A stretch of 64,000 bases of DNA from JAMQPK01 sp963782595 (lineage in GTDB: Bacteria; Acidobacteriota; Vicinamibacteria; Vicinamibacterales; JAMQPK01): the NCBI GenBank assembly GCA_963782595.1, contig CAWAKJ010000005.1, forward strand, positions 124,001 to 188,000, in the 5' to 3' direction. A program made the position numbers and the translations under genes. Shown piece after piece: positions 46,302-54,194 of the stretch. The notes under the pieces were generated by a model. It was given only the letters and a program-made list of their open reading frames with translations. It ran no database searches and was not told the DNA's origin. Within the stretch, counting starts at the first letter, position 1; each line of letters starts with the position of its first letter.

Positions 46302-47258
46302 TCATGACGAAACTGCCGCTGGCATGTGCCACCATCATCTCGCTCGTTGGCGGAGCGGCCCTCGCTCAGAGAGGCACGCCTGCCGCACCGGCCCCGCACA
46401 CGCTACCGCTCGCGCAGCGGATCTCGCACTACGATCCGGCGAAAAACCGGAACGTCGCCGTCGGTGCACGCCGGAGCCGGCCCCATGTTCATCGGATCGA
46501 TGTTCGAGAACGAGCACACCGATACGAACCTGTGGTTCCTGCATCGCGGAAATATTCCGCCCAAAGCCGGTATCGGCGCCCACTTTCACAACAACTGCGA
46601 GGAGATGTTCATCATCCTCGACGGGGAAGCCCAGTTCACGATTGACGGCCGCACCAGCGTCCTGAAGGGGCCCGCTGGCGCACCCGTGAGAATGGGCCAC
46701 TCGCACGCGATCTACAACCACACGGATAGAACGGTGGAGTGGATGAACATCAACGTGACGGCCATCAAGGGATGGTACGACGCGTTCGATCTCGGCGACT
46801 CGCGTGCCAATGCGCCGCTCGATCCAGTACCGCCGTTCATGACGCTGCGGCTCGACCGCACGCTGCTGCGGCCGGTCAACGCCCTGCACGGCGGTAAGGG
46901 CGAGGTGCAGGTACGGCGCGCGTTGGATGCGCAGGTGTTTCTCGGGCCGTGGGGATATGTCGATCACCTGCTGATTCCGGCCGGGTCGTCCACCGGACCG
47001 AGCACCGATGCGGAAATCGGCGGGTTCTATTACGTGCTGGCCGGCGAGGGTACCGTCAAGGTTGGCTCGGAGACGGCTTCGATCAAGGCGCATGACGGCG
47101 TGCCCTTGAATTTCAACCAGGCCATCTCATTTGAAGCGACGGGCGCCGTGCCCCTCGAACTGATGGCGATCGGCGTGGTCAAGGATGCCGCCAGGCGTTT
47201 CCAGATTGTCGGACGCAACCCCTACCAGCGGGCGCGCGGCGCTGCGCCCGCCCGATAG
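46298..47258 (+). pseudogene. Bicupin paralog interrupted by a one-base insertion
   Basis: The start ATG overlaps the quinoprotein stop (ATGA). The first frame reads MIMTKLPLACATIISLVGG, a signal peptide, then HYDPAKNRN. After CGG at 46450 the sequence has AACG where the 39824 paralog has CTC, one base too many, so the protein continues in the next frame as TSPSVHAGAGPMFIGSMFEN and runs intact to 47258. Downstream text is close to the paralog: HFHNNCEEMFIILDGEAQF, GHSHAIYN, LLIPAGSSTGPSTDAEIGGF. With the frame repaired it would have about 319 residues. Either it is a fresh mutation or a sequencing error. It shows what the family looks like without the repeat insert of the 39824 copy. Confidence 0.85.
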
Positions 47259-47314
47259 AAAGGGTGGGCTTTCCGTCAGAGCAGATGGCAGATGGCAGAC
47301 GGTACTCTCTGCGA

Positions 47315-48706
47315 TCATCCATCTGCCCTCTGCCTTGACACGCCCATAGAGCCAACAGCCACCGGCTGTGGCTCCTGACCCTTCGCTGGCATTTCTCCCG
47401 CCGGGCGCGTAATCCGCAGCGAGAGCACCAGAGCGCTCCCGATCAGCCCGCACGTCACGAGGTACATGAGACCGGCCGTGTAGCCGCCCGTGAGATCGGC
47501 GAGATAGCCGATCAAGTAGGGTCCTGCGAAGCCGCCGAGATTTCCCGTCGCGTTGATGAGCGCGATGCTGGCGGCTGCGGCGGGCCCACTGAGAAAAATA
47601 GTCGGGAGTGTCCAGAAGGGCGACGGAAACGAGTACAACGCCATGGTGGCGGCCGAGAACGCGGTGATGGCGAGCACGAGGTGATTGCCGGAGACGATGC
47701 TCAACGACAGGGCAACGCCGACCGCGAACAACGGGATCGCGGCATGCCACCTTCGCTCGCGCGTCTTATCAGAGTGCCACGCCGTGATGAGCATCATCGG
47801 GATAGCGGCAAGCCAGGGAATGCCCGAAATCAGAATCACCTGCGTGGTGCTGAGCCCCGAAATGCGCCGCACGATCGTCGGTAACCACGAGCTCAGGCCG
47901 ACGCTATTAGTGATGTAGCAGAAGCACGCGAGGGCCAGGATGATCACCTGAGGATGCCGCAGCGCCTCGAGCGTGCTCAGCTTTTTCGCCGATTTCTTTC
48001 TCTCCTTTTCGCGCTCGAGCTCGCCGGTGATCCACTGGCGCTCGGCTTCGGGCAGCCAGCGCGCGTCGCTCGGCCGATCGGTCAGGTAGAAAAACGCGAC
48101 CACTCCGAAGACGACCGTTGGAAGACCTTCGAGGATGAGCAGCCATCGCCAGCCGTTCCATCCGAGCCAGTCGATGCGGATCAAGGCGGCGGCGATCGCG
48201 GCCCCCACCATGTTCGACGTGGGAATCGCCATCATGAACATGGCGACGGCTTTGGCTCGATCCTCATATCGAAACCAGTGCGTCAGATAAACGAGGACGC
48301 CGGGGAAGAAGCCGGCCTGGGCGATACCCAGGAAAAAGCGGACCCAGTAGAACTCGCCGGCGGTGTCGACGAGGCCGCACAGCGCAGCAAGTGCGCCCCA
48401 CACAATCAGGCTGAGCGTGATGAAATTTCTTGCGCTCCACAATTCGGTCAAGAGCGTCGAAGGAATCTGCAGGAGAAAATAGCCGATGAAGAAAATTCCT
48501 GCGCCGAACCCGAAGACGGTGTTCGAGAACCCGAGGTCCTCCCTCATCTGCAGGGCGGCATAGCCGACATTGACCCGGTTCATGTAGTTGAACACGTACA
48601 AAACGAAGAGGAACGGCATGAGTCGCCAGATGATGCGCCGGCGCGCCCGTTCGCCGATATCCCTCGACTCTGCTCGAGACAGCTCGCTGTCGATGGCTGT
48701 GTTCAT
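47315..48706 (-). CDS. MFS transporter, anion:cation symporter (ACS) type
   Basis: The 463-residue protein has 12 predicted membrane segments. Family blocks are FVLYVFNYMNRVNVGYAALQ, GYFLLQIPSTLLTELWSARN and FFLGIAQAGFFPGVLVYLTH, typical of ACS carriers for organic acids such as tartrate, phthalate or hexuronates. The start at 48706 is supported by GAGAGG upstream. Residues about 7-16 (SELSRAESRD) are encoded by a copy of the repeat also found in the 39824 cupin gene. The C-terminal dozen residues run into CATCTGCC-type repeat DNA (about 47283-47335). It lies 95 bases after the DapA-like gene and is likely co-transcribed with it. Confidence 0.92.
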   Translation of the reverse strand: MNTAIDSELSRAESRDIGERARRRIIWRLMPFLFVLYVFNYMNRVNVGYAALQMREDLGFSNTVFGFGAGIFFIGYFLLQIPSTLLTELWSARNFITLSLIVWGALAALCGLVDTAGEFYWVRFFLGIAQAGFFPGVLVYLTHWFRYEDRAKAVAMFMMAIPTSNMVGAAIAAALIRIDWLGWNGWRWLLILEGLPTVVFGVVAFFYLTDRPSDARWLPEAERQWITGELEREKERKKSAKKLSTLEALRHPQVIILALACFCYITNSVGLSSWLPTIVRRISGLSTTQVILISGIPWLAAIPMMLITAWHSDKTRERRWHAAIPLFAVGVALSLSIVSGNHLVLAITAFSAATMALYSFPSPFWTLPTIFLSGPAAAASIALINATGNLGGFAGPYLIGYLADLTGGYTAGLMYLVTCGLIGSALVLSLRITRPAGEMPAKGQEPQPVAVGSMGVSRQRADG

Positions 48707-48729
48707 GGGCCTCTCGTTTCGCCGTGTGG

Positions 48730-48747
48730 GTCCGGCTGAAGCCGGAC
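48730..48747. repeat. Palindromic repeat R1 between aldolase and MFS genes
   Basis: GTCCGGCTGAAGCCGGAC, followed by degenerate partial copies (CCGGACACTACGTACT) up to about 48795. These fill the gap between the two minus-strand genes. Confidence 0.8.
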
Positions 48748-48801
48748 ACTGACGTACTACCGGACACTACGTACTGCGGGACACTGACGTACTGATCGTG
48801 A

Positions 48802-49746
48802 TCAGGTCGGAAGCAACTGTGCTGCGACAATCGGTCGCGTGATGTCCACGTCCGGCAGCACGCGGGCAAGAAGCACGTCGAGTTGTGCGCTTTGGGCTGG
48901 GGAAATCGTTGCGCCCGGATGACGCACGTGAGCCGACGAGAGAAGTCCGCGCCGGCGCAGAATCTCCTTGCGAATCGCCACGCCTGGCTGCTGCTCGAAC
49001 ACGATCAACGCGGCGAAGCGCGAGTAGATCTGGTGGACGCGCAGCCAGTCGGCATCGCGACCGGCGGCGATGATTCCCTGCAGCACCTCCGGAAACGCGA
49101 AGCCGGTGTTGAACCCGTCGCATCCGGCCTCCAGATCGAACGGGGCGTACAGGGCGCCAAGCCCGGACAGAATCGGAACCGGCCGGTCGGCGAAGGCCTC
49201 GCGCAGCTGCCGAATCTTCGGGGCAGTGGGCACAGCCTCTTCCTTTACGCACCCAATCGATGGAAGCGAGCGAACCAGCCGCGCGATGAGGCCGGCGGGC
49301 ATGTGCACGTCGGTCGATGCCGGATGGTCCTGCAACACAATCGGAATCGAGATGCTTTCGGCGATTCTCCTGTAGAGCTCGTTGATGCGGTCCTCGCTGG
49401 GAACGGGCTCTTTGGCCGGCGTCACCATCACGGCATCGGCGCCGAGGTCTTCCGCCATCCGCGAAAGATGTTGCGCGGTGCGCGTGCCCGCGGCACTCGT
49501 CCCGACGACGATCGGCATGCGGCCGCCGACCACCGTGACGGCGGTTTCGATGAGCGTGTGACGCTCTTCGTCGCTCAGGCGGTTCGATTCGCCGAGCACG
49601 CCCAGGATCGTGACGCCGTTGGCCCCGATCGCCAGATTGAACTCGAGAATGCGCTGCCACGAGCGCAGGTCGAGACTCTCGTCGTCGTGAAAGGGGGTGG
49701 CTAGAATGGGGATGACGCCGGCAAACAGCTGGGTCATTGGCTGCAT
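48802..49746 (-). CDS. DapA-superfamily class I aldolase/lyase, not a true DapA
   Basis: A protein of about 314 residues started at ATG 49746 (MQPMTQLFAG); an upstream TTG at 49782 is less likely. It has the TIM-barrel blocks GVIPILATPFHDDESLDL, GVTILGVLGESNRLSDEER and Schiff-base Lys168 (GCVKEE). Two features of real dihydrodipicolinate synthase are missing: the Thr-Thr pair before GE is replaced (GVLGE), and the active-site Tyr block is VLQDHPAS. It therefore probably acts on another 2-oxo acid. With the MFS carrier downstream it suggests a small organic- or sugar-acid catabolic unit. Confidence 0.87.
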   Translation of the reverse strand: MQPMTQLFAGVIPILATPFHDDESLDLRSWQRILEFNLAIGANGVTILGVLGESNRLSDEERHTLIETAVTVVGGRMPIVVGTSAAGTRTAQHLSRMAEDLGADAVMVTPAKEPVPSEDRINELYRRIAESISIPIVLQDHPASTDVHMPAGLIARLVRSLPSIGCVKEEAVPTAPKIRQLREAFADRPVPILSGLGALYAPFDLEAGCDGFNTGFAFPEVLQGIIAAGRDADWLRVHQIYSRFAALIVFEQQPGVAIRKEILRRRGLLSSAHVRHPGATISPAQSAQLDVLLARVLPDVDITRPIVAAQLLPT

Positions 49747-49858
49747 GAGTATTCTCGAAGGGTACCCTGCCGACAAGGGCAAAAAAGACCCTCGATCTGG
49801 ACGACGGCCCGTTAGATACTGACCGGCACACCCTGGGCTTTCTCATCGAGGAGGACTC

Positions 49859-50962
49859 ATGAAGCGACGATACTTCACGTTCGCGCTCGGCCTCGTCTGG
49901 CTCGTATCAACGTTTTCGTCGAACGCGCAGACTCCTGCGCCGGCGCCCGGAACAACCGTGGAGAAGCTCTATATCTCACTGGAGACCACCGATACGGTCG
50001 CTGTCGTCGATCTGAAGGCGTTCAAGCAACTCAAGACGCTCAAAGTGGGCAACCATCCGCACGGGCAGGCGTCGCCGGCCTCGCAGGACAAACTGTATGT
50101 CGCCGCGGAAATCGGCGGAACCGTGACGCTCATCGATACGATCAAGGACGAAGTCATCAAGACCTTCGACGTAGGCTTTGGCGTCGAGCCGCAGAACGGC
50201 GCCATTACGCCGGACGGCCGCTTCCTCTATCAACCGTCGTATGCCGGCTACTACCAGGTGTTCGACACGCAGAAAGAGGCGATCATCGAGTACATCCACA
50301 CGCTCGGCATCGGGCACAACACGGTGATGGCGCCAGACGGACGATTCGTGTATCTGTTACCGATCGCCGGCGGGCCGGGACACTTTGCGCGCGAGTCGCT
50401 GGGGCTGCCCAGAACCCAACCGAAGGAAGTGACGGTCGTCGACGCCCGGACACACAAGGTGGCCGGCACGATCCCGGTCGGCACGGGACCGCGGCCGGGA
50501 ACCATCAGCCCCGATGGCCGGCGGCTGTACATGAACGTCGACGACTTGATGGGCTTTCTCATCATCGACACGGCCGCCCGCAAGGTCATCGCGAAAGCGC
50601 AGTACACGCTGACGCCCGATGAACAAGCCGTCAGAAGCCGATCGCATGGCATTGCTGTGGCGAACAACGGCAGGGAGGTCTGGAGCAACGACGTCGTGCA
50701 CAACCTGACGTTTGTATTCGACGTCACTGGCGATACGCCGAAGCAGATTGCGCGCTTCCCGGTTGGCCGCCAGCCGTACTGGATTATGCCGTCCAAAGAC
50801 AGCAAGACCGTCTACGTCACGTGCCCCAGCAGCGACGAACTGATCGCGTTCGACGTCGATTCGAAGAAAGAGAAGGGGCGTATTCAGTTCCCCAAGGGAT
50901 CGCATCCGACGCGCATGCTCACGGTGGCGGCACCGGCCGCTCCGCTGAGAACGTCCCGGTGA
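49859..50962 (+). CDS. Exported YncE-like beta-propeller protein
   Basis: The 367-residue protein has SD GAGGAGG and a signal peptide ending SSNAQ. It consists of repeated propeller blades of the YVTN/YncE type: LYISLETTDTVAVVDLKAFK, LYVAAEIGGTVTLIDTIKDE, AITPDGRFLYQPSYAG, TISPDGRRLYMNVDDLMGF and VYVTCPSSDELIAFDVDS. There is no heme or PQQ motif. Such propellers occur near PQQ-enzyme clusters as accessory or binding proteins. The stop lies one base before the Rieske gene start, so the two belong to one operon leading into the cytochrome/quinoprotein pair. Confidence 0.85.
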   Translation: MKRRYFTFALGLVWLVSTFSSNAQTPAPAPGTTVEKLYISLETTDTVAVVDLKAFKQLKTLKVGNHPHGQASPASQDKLYVAAEIGGTVTLIDTIKDEVIKTFDVGFGVEPQNGAITPDGRFLYQPSYAGYYQVFDTQKEAIIEYIHTLGIGHNTVMAPDGRFVYLLPIAGGPGHFARESLGLPRTQPKEVTVVDARTHKVAGTIPVGTGPRPGTISPDGRRLYMNVDDLMGFLIIDTAARKVIAKAQYTLTPDEQAVRSRSHGIAVANNGREVWSNDVVHNLTFVFDVTGDTPKQIARFPVGRQPYWIMPSKDSKTVYVTCPSSDELIAFDVDSKKEKGRIQFPKGSHPTRMLTVAAPAAPLRTSR

Positions 50963-50963
50963 T

Positions 50964-51482
50964 ATGAACCGACGTCTCTTCCTCGCGACCGGGCTCGCGC
51001 TCGCTGGCTTCGGCCGGCGCGTGTGGGCCCAGTTCGCGGGCGCTCCGATCCGGTACGCCGGGCTCACGCGGCCGGTCAGGATTCCGCTGCGGGATGTGGC
51101 GACACCATGGCAGCCGGTGGCGTTCGTTGCCGAGGCGATGGCTCCGGCAACGGCGACTGCCCAGCCGAGGCGGGTCCTCATCAATGGCGTGCTCTTCAGA
51201 ACCGCAACGAATCTGAGCGCGCTCTGCGTGACCTGTCCGCACGAGCAGTGTCAGGTCGATCTCGTGACCGAGCCGGATCGGCTCAGTCGCATGACAGGGG
51301 GGACAGCCACTGGTCCCCTGTTCGAGTGCGGCTGCCACTTGAGCATGTTCGACGCAACCGCAGACGGCGTTCGAATCTCCGGCGAAGCGCCGCGAGGTCT
51401 CTATCGCTTTCGTATCGCGGGCACGACGCCGGATGCGGTCGAGATCACAGAAATTGAAGATGTGGCGCTTTCTGAGGTGTAA
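50964..51482 (+). CDS. Rieske [2Fe-2S] protein with twin-arginine-like leader
   Basis: A 172-residue protein. The leader MNRRLFLATGLALAGF has an RR motif and hydrophobic stretch, like Tat-exported Rieske proteins. The cluster motif is complete: C91-P-H93 with C96, and C122-G-C124-H125. This matches the CTHLGC/CPCH pattern of high-potential bc1-type Rieske proteins, including the disulfide cysteines C96 and C124, and the Ser after HL. No cytochrome b gene is near, so it is not part of a normal bc complex locus. Between propeller and diheme cytochrome genes, it is likely an electron carrier for the 52353 quinoprotein. Confidence 0.85.
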   Translation: MNRRLFLATGLALAGFGRRVWAQFAGAPIRYAGLTRPVRIPLRDVATPWQPVAFVAEAMAPATATAQPRRVLINGVLFRTATNLSALCVTCPHEQCQVDLVTEPDRLSRMTGGTATGPLFECGCHLSMFDATADGVRISGEAPRGLYRFRIAGTTPDAVEITEIEDVALSEV

Positions 51483-51531
51483 CTGAGCGATACTAGGCCT
51501 CGCAACCCATTATTAGCTGGAGGAATGCCGG

Positions 51532-52356
51532 ATGCGCCGGATTCTATTGCTTTGCTTCTGCCTGGGCGTGGTGACGGTCGCCCCAGCGGCGCAAGCGCCG
51601 CAAAATCCCGCCCTGGCGGGGACGGGGGCGGCGGCCGAACCCACGGCGCCAATTCCCGAGACCAACCCGTTTTCATCCGCGGCCGACATTCAGGCCGGTG
51701 AAGCGCTGTTTCAAACGCACTGCTCGTACTGCCACGGCTCGTTCGGCGAGGGCGGACGAGGCGCGGATCTTACAGCCGGCATCTATCGGCGCGGCGGCCG
51801 CGATCCGGAGCTGTACGCGTCGATTCGCAACGGCATTCCCGGCAGCGAGATGGCGCCGGTTCGCGTGACAGACGACGAAGTGTGGAAGATGGTGGCGTTC
51901 GTGAAACGGCTCGGATCGCAGGGGCTGCTGGAAAAGGCGCCGGGCGATGCGACGGCCGGGCGACTTCTGTATCAGAAGCGGGGATGCGCGACGTGCCATA
52001 GCATCGGGCGCGACGGGGGCAGCCTTGGACCGGACCTCTCCGACATCGGACGACGTCGCGGTCTGACGTTCCTGACCGAATCGCTGGTCACTCCCGAATC
52101 GGATGTGCCGATCAGATATCGCGGCCTGCAGGTCGTGCTGAAGTCGGGTCAGACGGTCACAGGTGTTCGCCTGAATCGCGACGACCTCTCCATTCAACTG
52201 CGTGATGCACGCGACAACCTGCGATCCTTTCTGATGGACAACGTTAAGGAAGTCCGGTACGACAAGCCCTCGTTGATGCCGTCCTACAGCACGATGGAGC
52301 GCAAGGACCTGCAAGATCTGGTGGCGTACCTGAACTCCTTGAAGGGGGAGCAATGA
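51532..52356 (+). CDS. Exported diheme c-type cytochrome
   Basis: The 274-residue protein has SD CTGGAGG and a signal peptide ending APAAQA. Heme 1 is CSYCH (64-68), heme 2 CATCH (152-156). The first domain is class-I-like with GIPGSEMAPVRVTDDEVWKM carrying the probable Met ligand. The second is followed by the beta tail VLKSGQTVTGVRLNRDD and the end block MPSYSTMERKDLQDLVAYL. It is collinear with the 26458 cytochrome. It overlaps the quinoprotein start by 4 bases, so it is its dedicated partner. Confidence 0.92.
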   Translation: MRRILLLCFCLGVVTVAPAAQAPQNPALAGTGAAAEPTAPIPETNPFSSAADIQAGEALFQTHCSYCHGSFGEGGRGADLTAGIYRRGGRDPELYASIRNGIPGSEMAPVRVTDDEVWKMVAFVKRLGSQGLLEKAPGDATAGRLLYQKRGCATCHSIGRDGGSLGPDLSDIGRRRGLTFLTESLVTPESDVPIRYRGLQVVLKSGQTVTGVRLNRDDLSIQLRDARDNLRSFLMDNVKEVRYDKPSLMPSYSTMERKDLQDLVAYLNSLKGEQ

Positions 52357-54011
52357 TCTCGAAGCGAGCCGGTGCATGGACGGTTGCGGCCATTCTGGTC
52401 ACTACGGTGTCCTGGACGCTCAGCGGCCAGAGCGGGCCACTGACATCCGAGCGGCTGTTGCGGGCGGATCAGGAGCCAGGAAACTGGCTCATGTATTCCG
52501 GTACGTACAACGGATGGCGTTTCAGCAGGCTGAACCAGATCACGTCGCAGAATGTGAAAAACCTGCGCGTGAAATGGCTCTTCCAGGGACGCCACCTCGA
52601 GAAGTTCGAAACGACGCCGCTCGTCGTCGATGGGATCATGTACCTGACGCGCCCCGAGAATGCGATTTATGCGCTCGATGCGGTCACCGGGCGGCAGCTG
52701 TGGATGTACGAACATCGCAATCCCGAGCGGACGTTCAACTGCTGTGGCCGCGTGAATCGCGGCCTGGCCATGCTCGGCACGACGCTGTTCATGAACACGC
52801 TCGACATGCATGTGATTGCCATCGACGCGAAGTCGGGACGCGAGATCTGGAAGACGGTGATGTTCGATCACACCGCCGCGGGTGGCTACGCCGCCCCGGG
52901 GGCGCCCTTGATCGTGAAAGACAAGCTGATTGTCGGCATGGCGGGCGGCGAGCGCGGCGTGAGCGGATTCCTCGACGCGTACGACCCGAAGACCGGGCAG
53001 CGGCTGTGGCGCTTCAACACGATTCCGCAGCCCGGCGAGCCGAACTTCGGCACCTGGGCCGGCGATTCGTGGAAGACCGGCGGTGCGTCTACGTGGAATA
53101 CGGGGTCATACGATCCGGACACGAACACGCTCTTCTGGGGCACCAGCAACCCGTGGCCCGACTATTACGACGACATGCGCGCGGGCGACAATTTGTATTC
53201 GGCCTCTGTGCTCGCCCTCGATCCGGACACCGGAAAGCTGAAGTGGTACTACCAGTTCACGCCTCACGATGTGCACGACTGGGACGCGACGCAGAATCCG
53301 GTGCTCGTCGACGCGGAATATCTGGGACAAACGCGCAAGGTGCTGGCCTGGCCAAACCGGAACGGGTTCTTCTATCTGATCGATCGCACCAACGGAAAAT
53401 TTCTCTCGGCCAAGGCGTTCGTGAAGCAGACGTGGAACGACGGGTTCGACTTCGAGCAGAACGGGCGGCCGATCGTCAGGCCGGGCAACGAGCCGACGCC
53501 GGAAGGCAACGACAAGGTGTGGCCCGGCATCGACGGCGGGTCGAACTGGATGGCGCACAGCTACAGTCCGCTCACGAAGCTGCTCTATGTCTTCGCACGG
53601 GAAGAACGCCGTGTGTACACGAAGAACGAAGTGCGCCACCCCACGACGGAACCGAACGCCGAGCCGCCGAATCGGATGCAGGCGTTCAACCGCGGGCGCG
53701 GTCCCAGATTCGCGCCCGAAGAAAGCTGGGGGAAAGCGATTGCCATCGATCCGCCCACCGGCAATATCAAGTGGGAGCATCGCGTGGTGTCCCCTCCCTG
53801 GGGAGGGTTGATGAGCACCGCCGGCAACGTCGTGTTCGGCGGCACGATGGAAGGTGTCATTTTCGCGCTGGACGCGACCACGGGCGAACGTCTGTGGACG
53901 TTCGCCAGCAACGGCGCGGTCTATGGTTCCGCGATTAGCTACCTTGCCGACGGGAAGCAGTTTGTCTCGATCCCGGCCGGCGACCTCCTGGTGACCTTCG
54001 GGCTCGACTGA
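52353..54011 (+). CDS. PQQ-dependent alcohol dehydrogenase-like quinoprotein
   Basis: The 552-residue protein has a signal peptide ending WTLSGQ. It contains EPGNWLMYSGTYNGWRFSRL, the vicinal Cys pair NCCGRVNRG, metal ligand Glu in GMAGGERGVSG, Asn in GTSNPWPDY and catalytic Asp in PHDVHDWD, again with an Asp two residues later (DxD). Blade repeats such as AIYALDAVTGRQLWMYEH and VIFALDATTGERLWTFAS are clear. It has no fused heme; the preceding diheme cytochrome (4-base overlap) and Rieske protein are probable redox partners. It is most similar in layout to the partial gene at 1-380 and the 27254 gene. Confidence 0.92.
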   Translation: MISKRAGAWTVAAILVTTVSWTLSGQSGPLTSERLLRADQEPGNWLMYSGTYNGWRFSRLNQITSQNVKNLRVKWLFQGRHLEKFETTPLVVDGIMYLTRPENAIYALDAVTGRQLWMYEHRNPERTFNCCGRVNRGLAMLGTTLFMNTLDMHVIAIDAKSGREIWKTVMFDHTAAGGYAAPGAPLIVKDKLIVGMAGGERGVSGFLDAYDPKTGQRLWRFNTIPQPGEPNFGTWAGDSWKTGGASTWNTGSYDPDTNTLFWGTSNPWPDYYDDMRAGDNLYSASVLALDPDTGKLKWYYQFTPHDVHDWDATQNPVLVDAEYLGQTRKVLAWPNRNGFFYLIDRTNGKFLSAKAFVKQTWNDGFDFEQNGRPIVRPGNEPTPEGNDKVWPGIDGGSNWMAHSYSPLTKLLYVFAREERRVYTKNEVRHPTTEPNAEPPNRMQAFNRGRGPRFAPEESWGKAIAIDPPTGNIKWEHRVVSPPWGGLMSTAGNVVFGGTMEGVIFALDATTGERLWTFASNGAVYGSAISYLADGKQFVSIPAGDLLVTFGLD

Positions 54012-54194
54012 CGTGTCTGTATAACGTACACGAACGCCCTTCCCTTTCGTCCGGCGTCCATTCCGCGCTCGAACGGCGACGTGCGCGTCGCCAATAACCT
54101 CGTGAGCGCGCGAACTTTTCCGCATCTCGTGGCGTCTAAGGCTACGAAACGATAACCCCCAGGCCAGATCTCCGTCTTTACTATCTGGAGTCGC

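Noticed and set aside
48802..49746. Annotating the DapA-like gene as dapA of lysine biosynthesis
   Set aside because: Key DapA residues are replaced and the gene sits with a carrier, far from lysA.
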